This document shows, piece by piece, positions 23,935 to 34,291 of a stretch of DNA of 64,000 nucleotides; the stretch's first letter is position 1; each line of letters starts with the position of its first letter. Origin of the DNA: Antilocapra americana (taxonomy: Eukaryota; Chordata; Mammalia; Artiodactyla; Antilocapridae). The position numbers were made by a program, and so were the translations under genes. Location of the stretch: the NCBI GenBank assembly GCA_007570785.1, contig ML660204.1:2542001-2606000 (forward strand), given 5' to 3'. A model generated the notes under the pieces. That model searched no databases. It was given only the letters and a program-made list of their open reading frames with translations, and was not told the DNA's origin.

Positions 23935-24465
23935 AAATACAAACCTGATCATGTCCATCCCCATTTTAAGTCCCTTCCATGGCTCCCTGTTGCCCACAGG
24001 GAGCAACAGACTGCCTCTGCTGAAGGTCCTCCTGAAGGCACAGCATCCTCCCAAAAGCCAGAAGTGATGATGGGAGGATGGCCGGTGAAGCCTGGCTGAC
24101 CGGGGCTAGAGGCCAGGGTCTGTTGGACAAGATTCTGGTTTTTGTGGCACTGTGTGGTCAGGCCCCACCTCCTTCTGCAGCCTCACTCCCACTGTGCCCC
24201 TGCCTTCACTAGGCACCCTAGTTTCCTTAAGCAGCCACGCTATTCTATTGAACTACTCACTGCCTTTTCCCAAGCTTCTCCATCCCTTCCATGCACTTTC
24301 TCTGCCTGGTGAACTCCTGTTAATCCCTTAAGGCCCAGTGTAAATTTCCTTTTGAAGACGCTTTCCCTGACCTTCCTGAAGCCACGATTATGCCTTGAAT
24401 GTTTCTCTTTCAAAGCTCACATTGCACTGCAGTTACCTACTACCCAAATCCTGGCAGTTCCCATT
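23935..24465 (-). repeat. L2 LINE 3-prime region, antisense, split
   Basis: CCATGGCTCCCTGTTGCCCA before 24011 and GGTCAGGCCCCACCTCCTT after 24127 are neighbouring parts of reverse L2. CTTTCCCTGACCTTCCTGAA continues the element. The 117-bp block 24011-24127 is foreign to L2. Confidence 0.7.
24011..24127 (+). repeat. 117-bp direct repeat, copy A (probably derived)
   Basis: Matches 25444-25560 at 113 of 117 positions with no gap, same orientation, starts 1433 bp apart. The four differences are G/A, T/A, C/T and G/A changes in the last third. This copy interrupts an L2, so it is probably the inserted one. Confidence 0.93.
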
Positions 24466-24469
24466 TTTG

Positions 24470-24660
24470 TGTGTTCATTGTATGGTGGGCACTGGGCTAA
24501 GCCCCGGGCATGAATTATCCCGTCTCAACCTCACAGTAACCATATGAGGAGCTTTCTGTTATACCTACAGATGATGAAGCTGAGGCTCAGAGAAGTAGCA
24601 TGACTTGCCCAAGGCCGGCAGCTAGAGGGTGACAGAGCTGGGATTTGAGCCCAGATCTCT
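24470..24660 (-). repeat. MIR SINE, nearly full length
   Basis: Reverse MIR: GATGATGAAGCTGAGGCTCA, ACTTGCCCAAGGCCGGCAGC and GGGATTTGAGCCCAGATC. Confidence 0.85.
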
Positions 24661-25443
24661 TAGACTATTTCCGATTCCTTCCATCTCCCAAGCTCCCATT
24701 GTTGGGTGTGTGAGGGACTGATGAAAGTGGTGGATCCAACAGGGTTGCCAAGGTGTGGGCAGGGTAGGGAAATGGGGCTGGGCTTACCTTGGGGTGAAGG
24801 TGATGGGCGATTGTCTGCCCATCTCCCCACGTTTATGGGTTTCCTTTCTACCTTCCATTCCAGTGGCCACCTGGGGACAGGCCTGCTGGGACTCCAGGCC
24901 AAGCAGTTGGCATGGCAACAAACACCATGGCAACTTACCTCCTCTCTGGGGCTCAGAGGGGAGGGAAGACCTGAGAGCGCAGGGTGCTCACCAACAATTT
25001 TGGGCTGGATCCTGGGGAGGTGACTCCCTTTGGGCCTGGGTATCTTCTGCCCTCCCAGAGGGACTTCAGCCTGCAAGGTCTCATCCCAGCAGGGGAAATG
25101 CCACTTCCACTTTTGTCCCAGATGAATGGCTGGCTTTGGCCTCCCAGGAGACTGTTGGCTCCATCCAGGTACAAATGCCATCCCCTTGCCCCCCTCTTCC
25201 CCAGGCCAGAGAGGAAGGAAGAGGGAGCAAGAGAGGAGGGAGGTGTGGGATTGGTTGCCAAGCAAGGTAGGAATGGGGACAAAGCCCTCATTGTACAAGG
25301 CCACACGCAGCTCCAAGGCAAAGCAGGCCTGCTGCCTGCCTCCCAGTACTGGAGCCTAGAGCTCCACCCAGGCTTTGCAAGCTCCTTAGCAACACTCACC
25401 AGAGCTGGCTTGGAAGAGCGAAGCCTGGCCTCAGCTCTGAGTC
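24661..25443. other. GC-rich non-repeat segment upstream of SNPH
   Basis: No interspersed repeat was recognised in about 780 bp, unusual for this part of the window. Both strands carry open frames of 170-218 codons, but none has a domain, so they are attributed to base composition. The segment contains the RFX-like site cluster and directly abuts repeat copy B. It could be an enhancer or an alternative first-exon region of SNPH. Confidence 0.45.
24906..25393. promoter_or_regulatory. candidate cluster of RFX X-box-like sites
   Basis: Compared with GTNRCC(N0-3)RGYAAC: 24906-24919 GTTGGCATGGCAAC matches 11 of 12. 24921-24934 AACACCATGGCAAC repeats its CATGGCAAC half 15 bp on. 25254-25267 GTTGCCAAGCAAGG has one perfect and one 5-of-6 half. 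25388-25393 AGCAAC is a lone half-site. RFX factors bind such motifs; function here is inference. Confidence 0.4.
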
Positions 25444-25560
25444 CTGCCTCTGCTGAAGGTCCTCCTGAAGGCACAGCATCCTCCCAAAAGCCAGAAGTGA
25501 TGATGGGAGGATGGCCAGTGAAGCCAGGCTGACTGGGGCTAGAGGCCAGGGTCTATTGGA
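25444..25560 (+). repeat. 117-bp direct repeat, copy B (probable source)
   Basis: Partner of 24011-24127 (113 of 117 identical). It joins the non-repeat segment without disrupting any recognisable element, so it is taken as the ancestral location. Confidence 0.9.
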
Positions 25561-25734
25561 CGTGAAGCTGTGCAGCCTTGGACCCAAATATGATAACAGA
25601 CCCTGCCTCGAAGGATTTTTATTTGGAATAATGGCCCAAGGCACATAATAACACTCAGCATGGTCACCTAGTAGCAGGCAGAAGAGTTCAGTCAATGACA
25701 GATGATCAAGAGTGAGATGAATTAGAGCATAGCA
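25561..25734. other. unassigned DNA
   Basis: No exon or repeat was recognised. Confidence 0.35.
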
Positions 25735-25970
25735 TGGACATATATGCACTCCATGAGATAGATAGCTAGTGGGAAGCTTCTGTATAGCACAGGGAGCTCA
25801 CCTCCGTGCTCTGTGACAACCTAGAGGGGTAGAATGGGGAGTGGGGAGGTGGGAGGGAGGCTCAAAAGGGAGGGGATATATGTGTGCATATAGGTGATTC
25901 ACTTTGCTATATGGCAAAAACCAACCCAATATTGTAAAGCCATTATCCTCCAATTCAAAAAAAAAAAGGT
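25735..25970 (+). mobile_element. ruminant L1 3-prime end
   Basis: TAGTGGGAAGCTTCTGTATA, AGCACAGGGAGCTCACC, CAACCCAATATTGTAAAGCC and ATTATCCTCCAATTC are the L1-BT type 3-prime UTR, ended by an A-rich tail at 25958-25968. It is 5-prime truncated with no coding part. Confidence 0.88.
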
Positions 25971-27886
25971 GATCCTTGAAGCCCTTGTACACCCATGAGT
26001 AAGGGCAATCAGCCCCTCCCCCATGCTCCCGGCTGAGGCCCTCCTGTGCCTAGGCGGTGTTAAGACACTGGGGCCCTTCCTGGCAAGTATGGAGGAGCAC
26101 CCTTGTTCCCCCAGCCCCTGTCCACAGTTCCTCCTCTGGGGGCCAACCCTGCAGTTCCAGGAGGCCCTGCCTGGGCGGTTGGGGCATGGTTGGTGGGATG
26201 CATTGCCAAGCCAGGTCAAGCAGCTCAGATAACAGGTGGGGTGCCAGTGGCTCCTGTACCTGGCACCTGACACCTCTGGGCTGACAATGCTGGCTGTGTC
26301 CAGGCCCTCCAGGGAACAGACCGTGTCTGTGTCAAAGCCAGGAAACAGGCCACCTGAGCAGCACCTTTGTCTGCTCAAGAGGCAGCCTCACCACTCGCCA
26401 AGATGGCCGGGATCCTCAGAGGCCCCGACGTGGGAAGGGGTGGTACCCTGGCCAGGGGATCCGGGCTTCGTGATCTAGCCCCTCAGCGTCTGGTGTTGGC
26501 CTGGCTCAGGTGTTGGCCCTGACACCCTGGGGCAGGACTCGGGCAGTCCCTTCCCTCTCAGATTCCTCATCTGTAAAGGGACTAATCTCAGCACTTCCTC
26601 ATAGGGTTTTTGGGAGGAGTCGATGGCGTAATGTACGTAACGTGGTTGGCACGGGGTCTTGGTGTGAAGTAGGGCTTGGCAACCGCTTCTCTCCCAGCAT
26701 GGAGGAAGGTCCAGTGCACGGTGTCCTCGGCCGAGTCCTGTAACCCAGGCGACTATCCTTAGTCCCTGCTCTGAGTGTGGAAGGAGGGGACTAGGGGCTC
26801 TGGAGCTGGCACAGAACTAGCATGTTGGCTACAAAGAGTCCAGGCCCACCCCCTGCCCCAGCCTTCAGGAGCTCTGGGCTGAAGCCCTGCGCAGGCCTCC
26901 TCCCACAACAGCCAACACCAGCCCAGCATGGAGTCTCTCCCTCCCTTAAACCTCTGTAGAGCTGCCCTTGGAACCCAAGCCCCTACCCAGGAAAGGGCCC
27001 TAGGGATCCCCAGGCAGGAGCCCAGGTCTGAGTCTCCCTATCCACTTGTCAAGAGGGCCAAGGATGGATCTCCGCAGGCATGGTCACTTCCTACTGGGTC
27101 CAGCCTACAGTGATGCTCTGAAAGGGTGGGGGATGTCTTCTTCTCCCATCTGTCTCTTTCCTCATTTGCTTTGAGCCTGTGCCCTGAGTTCCTTGTGCAT
27201 CCCAAAATGAGCATGCGCATTTGCATGGATGGGCACAGGCGTGCCTGTGTGTAGCATGTGGGCAGTGGGGGTGGGGTGGCAAGGGCTGTATGTCCTGCAT
27301 TGTGGACAGGCCCCCTGAGCATGTTCACTCAGCCCTGTGCGGCATGCCTTGGAATGGCAGGGATGTGGTACCTTTTCATGGTCATGTGTATCCATATGTC
27401 TCTCTACACGTGTGCTGGTGTGTTGGTCTGTCTTGTCTCCCCTATAGACGGGAAGCCCTGAGCCTCGCACCAACAGGCACTCTGGGAAGGTGACGTCGAG
27501 ACTAGCCCAGCCTAATCTGGGCTTCCTGGTGATGCTCCAGGAGTCCTCCAGACTGCAGTCCCCTCCAAGGAGGAGGGTGGATTGACCAGCACAGGGGTGG
27601 GGGTCTGAGAGTCAGGGGTCCGGGGACCCTGGCTCACAGCCGGACTCAGTGCTGGGATAAGCCAATCAGGAGGCCCTGCCCCAGTGTCAGTGTGACCTGG
27701 AGGGAGGCCTTCGCTCTTCTGGGGCACCATCCACTCATCTGAGGACACGGGGCTGGACTGATGATTTCTGGCCGTCCTGAGGCTCTGACGATCCTGATTT
27801 TAAGTCGGGTGGTGGGAGCCTGCTAAACTCACTGGTGGAGGCAGCTGTGGGCAGAGCCTGGCCTGCCAGCCCCTCGCCTGGTCCCA
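25971..27886. other. GC-rich DNA upstream of the first coding exon of SNPH
   Basis: One forward MIR lies at about 26530-26680 (GATTCCTCATCTGTAAAGGG). The rest has no recognisable repeat. Noncoding 5-prime exons of SNPH may lie here or further upstream, because the human gene begins tens of kb before its coding exons. I could not place any. Confidence 0.4.
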
Positions 27887-27917
27887 GGTGTCCTGCTGAA
27901 GGGTGAGAGGAGAAGCC

Positions 27918-28099
27918 ATGCCAGGCAGCGGCCCCAGCGAGAGGATGACGTGGCCGGGCCCGGCCCTCCCCACGGCCCCCCCAACCCGCCCTCTCTCCTC
28001 AGCCCCGGGGACACCGCCCATCCCGCCCCTCACCCGGACCCGCAGCCTCATGGCCATGTCCCTGCCAGGCAGTAGACGGGCCTCTGGTGGATCCCGCAG
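27918..28099 (+). CDS. SNPH: syntaphilin, coding exon 1 (long and short starts)
   Basis: The canonical start is the ATG at 28050, opening MAMSLPGSRRASGGSRR. The exon ends CGCAG|GTGAGT at 28099 after 16 codons plus 2 nt. The frame stays open upstream to an ATG at 27918, which would add exactly 44 residues rich in proline and give a 543-residue protein. A longer human syntaphilin isoform with 44 extra N-terminal residues is remembered, which supports the long form. A strong acceptor-like pyrimidine tract ending in CTCAG at 28002 could start a shorter exon that uses only the 28050 ATG. Other possible acceptors are CAG at 27869 and 27886. Residue 17 is split across the first intron. Confidence 0.85.
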
Positions 28100-28764
28100 G
28101 TGAGTCTCCCCCTTGCCCGGAGCCTTGGCCTCTGAAGGTGGGGGGAGGGGGTCTCTGCCTCCACTCCACCACCTACTGGTCTTGGAGCAAGTCATCGCCC
28201 CTACTTTTCCCATCTTTAAAATGAGCTTGCTGACACTTGCCTCAGGAACTATTTAAGGGCTCAGATGACACCGTGGACAGAAAAGTTATCCGAAGACTTA
28301 AACCACTGGATCCCTCCCATCATTAACATTGTTGTTCCATCCTCACAAAGACAGCATGTAGCCTTACACCCGGGCTCACCCGGCCTCCCCGTATACCCCT
28401 CCTCCTGCCCCCTATGCCTGCCTGCCTGTTCCTCTCCCCCTCCGTCTCAGTTCATGCAGGGCCCTTTCCCTCTGGGCTTGGGGGCCCCTGGACGTTGAGG
28501 ACCCTCAGTAGAGGTAGCTGGGCCCCACCCTTGGCCCATAGCCTCCGCCTCTGTCCTGGGAAGCCAGGAGGACCTGCCTCCTCCTGGTTTTCCATCTTGA
28601 TTTGCACTGTCTGTTCTGTCCCCCCACCCTCCCCTCTGCTTCTCTCCCCGGCGGTGACCCCAAAGTGGGGGCCCTCTGGGTCGCAGCGGCCTGGCGGTGT
28701 TTGCCCAGTGTCCGCAGCTGCCCAGCAGCCAGAACGAGCACCTGCCTCTCCTCCCCGCCTCCAG
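28100..28764 (+). other. SNPH: SNPH intron 1 of the coding region
   Basis: Begins GTGAGT, ends CCAG. It contains a forward MIR at about 28150-28345 (TTTCCCATCTTTAAAATGAG). The remainder is GC- and pyrimidine-rich. Confidence 0.85.
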
Positions 28765-28872
28765 GCGCACCTCTCCACCCGTGAGTGTGCGGGATGCCTA
28801 CGGCACCTCTTCTCTCAGTAGCAGCAGCAACTCAGGCTCCTGCAAGGGCAGTGACAGCAGCCCCACGCCCAG
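28765..28872 (+). CDS. SNPH: syntaphilin, coding exon 2
   Basis: 108 bp between CCAG and GTAACT, encoding residues 17 (part) to 53 (part). It encodes the serine-rich N-terminal region (RTSPPVSVRDAYGTSSLSS, then SNSGSCKGSDSSPTPR), which matches human syntaphilin almost residue for residue. This part is predicted disordered and is rich in possible phosphorylation sites. Both splice junctions keep phase 2, so the exon can only be skipped without a frameshift (108 is a multiple of 3). Confidence 0.96.
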
Positions 28873-29775
28873 GTAACTGGGCAGGGCCCCCCCGCCTCCC
28901 CCTGGTGGGCCCTGAGTGCCTTGGGGCCTGGGGCCTGTGGGTGTTCTAACCATCCCCAACTTGAGCACACTCCCTAGCGGTGTGACCTTGAACATGTCTC
29001 TTCTCTCTGAGCCTCAATTTCCTGTCTGTAAGATGGATATAATCATACCCAGCTGCACGTAACCAAAGACAGTGACTGAGACAAACTAGGGGTGATGCTT
29101 TCAGAACAAGGGACCAGAGGTGGGCGACTCCCTAAAGTGTCAAGGACCCCACCTCCACCATCCTTGGTGTGCAGCTGGCTCCGACACCTTCAGGCATCAG
29201 GTCCACGTCCAGGGAAGAAGAAGGCAGAAGGCCAAACCACCCTCCCCTCTATGCCAGGCTCATATTTTCTGAGACAGGACATGTTCCCTAGTAAATTCTG
29301 TCTACACTGTGCTGGCGGGTGCCAGGTGTGACTGACTGGCTGCCAAAAGGGTTAGTGGGGTTCCCAGTGCAGGGCCACCCAAGCAAAATGGTAGTTCTGT
29401 CAGGGAGAAGGCAGGAAGCTGTGAGTTGAAGAGGTCAGGCTGTGGTCTGCTGGTGGGATTGGGGTGCTCCCCACCCCTAGGTGAAGGCCTCGGCCCTCCC
29501 ACCTCCTCTGGGTGGGAATTGCTTCTCCTTGGCACTGGTGGGACCTGGGTGTGCTCACCACACATGCACATCTGCACCACCCCACGCGGGGGAGTGTGGC
29601 TGCTGGGAGTGATGCGTGTCCAGCCTGCCTCCATCCCAGGGTACAGCTATGAACAGGTCGATGCTCACAGCACATGTGGGCTCACATGTGCCTCTAGAGC
29701 ATGAGTGGGCACGTGCAGATGGGAAAGATCCGCCTGCATTTGTGTGAACGTGTTCATTAGCTGTGTCCTAGAATA

Positions 29776-30660
29776 GCTGACCCCGGTCCAACAAGGGGGT
29801 TGGGGCACTGACCCCTGTGCAGTTGAAAATCCACATTGTTTGGCTCCCCCAAAATATAACTGCCTACTGTTGAGCAGAAGCCTTCATAACATAATCAGTT
29901 GATTGGCACATATTTGGTGTGTTATATGTACTATCAACGATATGCTTACAATACAGTAAACTAGGGAAAACAAAATGTTAAGAAAATTATAAGCACAAGA
30001 AAATATGTTTATAGCACTGTATTTATTGACACAGTATGTTTGCATTGTTTCTAAGATGAATCATCTGTCAGTACATCAATATTGTCTTATATGACACAAA
30101 ATGCTGTAGGGATTATATGTATCACTAAGACTAGACATCAAAAATGAAAAGATCATGTGAAAAAAATTCATATTTAGCTACAGGTATAATGATGCATGTA
30201 TTGATAACAATACACATTGATAACAAAGCAGCAGCAATCCAATCGCTTCATGGTAGCCTAGCCTATCAAATGAATGAATCATTATAAAAATTTTATGGCA
30301 TACAGCATTACAGTCATTCATAATATGGTATGAGAAACATCATTACATTTTTCTAAAACCACTTACAGTGATGACAGGCTGATATGCAGTTTCTCCAATT
30401 ACAAGAGAAAGGCATACTGTAGGGTAATGTGGTCCTCTGAAAGCACAATTGTAGAACAGTGAGAAAACTTACACACTATTAATTTTATATTAACTATCAC
30501 CCACCTTATGCCAGGGAAAAGACAGACTACCACTTCGGTACCTGCTTTACACAAAATGAACACTTAGGTGATGGTGATGATGATGAGACAGAACCAGCTC
30601 ATATGGTTCTTACAGTACAGTTATTAGATTTCCACACCAAAGTCACTCACATATACAACA
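29776..30660. mobile_element. Tigger/MER2-like DNA transposon relic
   Basis: ACCCCTGTGCAGTTGAAAAT, ACTGCCTACTGTTGAGCAGAAG-type text and GCACATATTTGGTGTGTTAT resemble Tigger-related elements. It is AT-rich and sits sharply between GC-rich SNPH intronic sequences. No open transposase frame remains. The family name is from memory and uncertain. Confidence 0.55.
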
Positions 30661-31015
30661 GATAAGTCCTTGCCCACCAGGCAGGCCCTGAGATAATTTC
30701 TCGGAGGGGGAGGCCTCTCCCTGCCTCAGCCTCATTCTCTGAGATGGGAGACTAGACACCTGAGCCCTGGGCTGCATAGCGGGGATTGGGTTGACAGAGA
30801 TGGCTTTGCCCTGGGTAGCACCTGGCTTGTCCACATGCTCTGTAACATATCTCCACCCCGAGCTAGAGGAAACCTGACCTCCCCACCTCGACGCTATGCT
30901 CTTCCCTCGGAAGAACCTTAGTAAAGCCCATCTTCCAGAAGGGCCGGGTGTTCTCGTGCCCACAGGGGCCCAGGGGGAGGCCTGGCCTGCAAGGCGCTGG
31001 GCGGGGAGGGGGTGC

Positions 31016-31108
31016 CAGGGCACCAGGATGGGGAGTGGGGCACCAGGATGGGTAGGCTGGGCTCCAGGGTGAGTGGGCGGGGCACCTGGGTGGGCAGGCG
31101 GAGCTCCC
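31016..31108. repeat. GC-rich minisatellite, about 20-bp units
   Basis: About 4.5 imperfect copies of a G-rich unit such as GGGCACCAGGATGGGTAGG. It lies 68 bp before SNPH exon 3, inside intron 2. On the minus strand it creates a repeated Pro/His/Gly/Ala frame. Confidence 0.85.
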
Positions 31109-31176
31109 TCGCTCCTGGAGGCACAGCTACCGCCAGGCCCTTTCCTCCCTCCCTGCTGACGAGCGCCCCCTGGCAG

Positions 31177-31326
31177 GCGCTCCATGAAGTACACGCTGTG
31201 CAGTGACAACCACGGCATCAAGCCCCCCACCCCGGAGCAGTACCTGACGCCCCTGCAGCAGAAGGAGGTGTGCATCCGGCACCTGAAGGCCCGGCTGAAG
31301 GACACGCAGGACCGGCTCCAGGACCG
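31177..31326 (+). CDS. SNPH: syntaphilin, coding exon 3
   Basis: 150 bp between TGGCAG and GTGAGC, encoding residues 53 (part) to 103 (part). It carries RSMKYTLCSDNHGIKPP, then the start of the central coiled coil (TPLQQKEVCIRHLKARLKDT). This part of syntaphilin leads into the helix region described as binding syntaxin-1 and, in the mitochondrial role, microtubules. The sequence is essentially the human one. The exon length is a multiple of 3, so skipping would keep frame but cut into the coiled coil. Confidence 0.97.
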
Positions 31327-31989
31327 GTGAGCGGGAGGCCAGGGCCCGCAGCATCTCCGGGAGGAAGGAGTGGCTGGGGGCTCCTCTCTCCGCAAAACCC
31401 TCCCTTAGCTGCTCCTTGAAGCTTCAGGTGGCTGCTTAGGACCAGGTCGAAAGCAGTTTCCCCGGCCTCCCCTCCTCCCCTCTCACTCCAAGGCAGGAGC
31501 CTGGCAGCCCCTTTTAACCACTTCTCATGCGCTGGCTCCTTCCTATCTGGGGAGTAGGAGCCCAGGGCATTCTTCCCAGCTGACCTGCCTCGGGAGGGGG
31601 CGGGGCAGAAACAACCTGTTAACCCTCCTTGGCCTCCTCTCAGGGGGTCACCAGGGGCTCCTGACCCACCGTTCAGGCCCAGGTGCCTTCTAACTCATCG
31701 ATTGTGAGAAACCTTTCTCTGAGCGCCCACCCAGCCCTGGGGTCTCCCAGGAGACCCCACGAGCCTGTCTGAGCTCATTCTCCAGACCTGAGGGCCAGTC
31801 CTGATCCTCCCGGCCTTCACCTTTCCAGGCTGGCAGCTTCATCTTTATGATGGAAGCTTTAGGGCTGCCCTCTGATCTCTGCATCATCTACCCATCTCCA
31901 AACTGTGTGGATTCAGATACGCAGCTAACTGTGAACTGGACAAGGTGCTGTGCAGGGCACTGGGGGTCAGAGCACTGTGATTACGCCTT

Positions 31990-32255
31990 CCTTCATCTTT
32001 TCTTTTTTTAATATAACAATTTTATTGAGATATAATTCATATACTATACAATTCACTTATCTAAACAATTCAGTGGTTTTTAGTATATTCACAGAATGGT
32101 GCAGCCATCAAGAGTATCTAATTCTAGAACATTTTATCACTCCAGAAAGAAACCCTGTTCCCAGTAACAATCATACCCCCCCATTTCTCCCCAAGAACCC
32201 TCATCCTTGGCAGCCACTAATCTTTCTCCCTCTGTGAATGTGTCTAATATATATA
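31990..32255 (-). repeat. old L1 3-prime fragment, antisense
   Basis: TTTTATTGAGATATAATTCA, CAGAATGGTGCAGCCATCA and CTTGGCAGCCACTAATCT are antisense L1 text. Confidence 0.8.
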
Positions 32256-32599
32256 TATATAAAATAAGTAAGTAAGACCACATCTTTCTTGACCAGAGCT
32301 CTGCCAAGTAGCCCATTCAGTCTGTATTTGTTGTGGCTGGGAACTCGAGGAGGTCACAGGGGGCATTCTGTGGGCCTCCTTGTCTGTAGAGCCAGAATTT
32401 CTATTTCCCATTTTCTTCTCAGTGATGCCCTGGCTCTGCTTGGCCATTTGCACTGATGTCCTCAGGGGGCAGACAGCCCATTTCCCTGCTGCCTTTCCAG
32501 GACTGCCCTGCGGCTCAGAGCAGGCCACCTGCCCCGTGTGGTCTGGGCAGGATGCCTTGCTGTGGACGTGCCTGCACCTCGGCTCTCCACCCATAATTC

Positions 32600-32830
32600 A
32601 TGCAGTGACCGTGGCCTTTCTCTACTTGCTGTATTGTCGCCCTCCACACATGCCAAGAACAGCGATGCTCTCATTCCCCCTGCTCCTCAAAAGTGGCTTT
32701 ACACGCTGTGCTTTCAAACACTGTATCCCCACTTCCAAGGTACCCTTTCCCCCCATCTCACTTCCTTGGCAAACTTATCCTTCAAGACTCAGTTCAAATA
32801 TAACATCCTTTGGCCCACCTGAGACTGAGA
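32600..32830 (-). repeat. L2 LINE fragment, antisense
   Basis: AACTTATCCTTCAAGACTCA and TTCAAATATAACATCC are typical reverse L2 3-prime sequence. Confidence 0.6.
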
Positions 32831-34291
32831 CAGGGCTGGGAAGCCACAGCTCTGGAGTCCTGCCGGCTCCAAGGAGGAAAGGGCCCAGTCCAGCTGAACA
32901 CACCTAGCACCTTCTTCTAAACTCACCCTTCCTCCCAGAGCTCAGCGTCAGTGAGCAGGATTACCCTAGAGTGAGCCCTCCACCCCAAGGCAGGAGGGGT
33001 GGACAGTCTCCCCCGCACCTGTGGGGGCTCTGAGTCCCTCCAGGTCCCCGCTGCCACCCCACCTCTGTCGCTGAGCTGTGCCCTGCTGGGCAACCCTTCC
33101 TTCCCTTCTGTCCCCTTCCAGTTGATGCCATTGCTGATCCTGTGGCCCCTGCAACCCCCCAGACCCAGGCCTTTCAGTATTTTGTGGCGTGAGATTCCTG
33201 GGCCCATTTCCTGAATTTCTAATCTGCCTTTGAAAAGTGCACGATGCTGGATCTGAATTGGGCACTCTGCTGGCCTTATAAACCCCAAAATGACCGACAT
33301 GCCATTTGGGTTTTATTTATGTGAATGGAGGGTTTGGGCTGAGTGACTGCATGCAGGCTGAGTTCAGTTCCATGAAAGATCTTCCTCCTTTCTTACTGCT
33401 TTTGGCCCATCCTGATGAGTTTCACCCTGGCTTTAATTCTGGACTAGATGCATCATTTCCTACTTCACCTCCCTCCCCTGCACTGCCCCCCAGATTCATC
33501 TAAGCCTCGGGGATTTTAAAAGCCTGAGAGTTTCTGGCCAAGACTCTTCTGACAGTCTATGTTGCCTGCTCTTGCTTCTTCTCTTGGGAGTAGCTCTGTA
33601 CCTTTTTCACCAACCTTCTGGGCCTCTCCTCTCGACAGTACTTACAAGAAGGACACATATAGCACAGATAAAAGACAGCCACTCTGTTCTCATCACTCTC
33701 CTCGGACTCAGCCACCACTTCTCACCCATCCCCTGGAGGGAAGATGCAACGTTATCAACTACATTCACGGCAGTAATTTCTCTCATTAAAAACAAAGTGG
33801 TTTGTCACCCTCCCTGCAGTCTCTGGCCAAATAACCCTCCACTGAAAATTTCCACCACCTTCTTTTGTAGGAGGCCACATCCCTCTGGGCAGAGCAGAGA
33901 TTTTAGGTTTCATTTTTGTTGTTTTATGTTAAGAGTTTTAAATGGATGTATTAAGTTTTTATAGCAATTGCATTTTTAAACTGACGTCTTCATCATCGAC
34001 TCTCTTCTTTGGGTGGTGGATGTCAATGTGGACAGTCTTCTGCATTTTGGCTCTAGGAGGTGGGAATGCAATGGTGGCTTTTTGTCCTCAAGGAGGAAAC
34101 TCCTCTGTCCTGACCCCTCACCCCTCTCCCACCCCCACTGCTTCCCCAATGGAATAAAGAGGATGAGGAAGGAGGTATCGAGTCGTTCCTTTGCTTTCAG
34201 TGCTTTTTGTCCTTGGGGACAACCCCCTCCTTGCTTGCCCTTAGTGGAGTGACGGGTCAGGTGATGAGCGCAGTGTCTCGTCCTCTCACAG

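Larger units (their letters stand above)
28873..31176 (+). other. SNPH: SNPH intron 2 of the coding region
   Basis: About 2.3 kb, GTAACT to GCAG. It holds a forward MIR at 28970-29080 (CTCAATTTCCTGTCTGTAAG), a long Tigger-like DNA-transposon relic at 29776-30660, and a GC-rich minisatellite shortly before the acceptor. Confidence 0.85.
31327..34291 (+). other. SNPH: SNPH intron 3 of the coding region
   Basis: About 3 kb. It contains an antisense L1 3-prime fragment at 31990-32255, a (TA)n tract at 32250-32262 and antisense L2 at 32600-32830 (TTATCCTTCAAGACTCAG). The remainder is unassigned. It ends CTCTCACAG before exon 4. Confidence 0.85.

Noticed and set aside
24485..24660. Conserved-looking block as a regulatory element
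   Set aside because: It is an ordinary reverse MIR.
24660..25474. Open frames of 170-218 codons on both strands upstream of SNPH
   Set aside because: Several overlapping frames on both strands of GC-rich DNA, without domains, start context or splice sites. This is expected by chance in such composition.
1..27000. Possible RAD21L1 3-prime exons or SNPH 5-prime noncoding exons
   Set aside because: No RAD21-like coding segment was seen, and noncoding exons cannot be placed without transcript data.
30643..31395. 250-codon frame on the minus strand with repeated Pro/His/Gly/Ala
   Set aside because: It is antisense to SNPH exon 3 and the repeats come from the intronic minisatellite. No family match was recognised.
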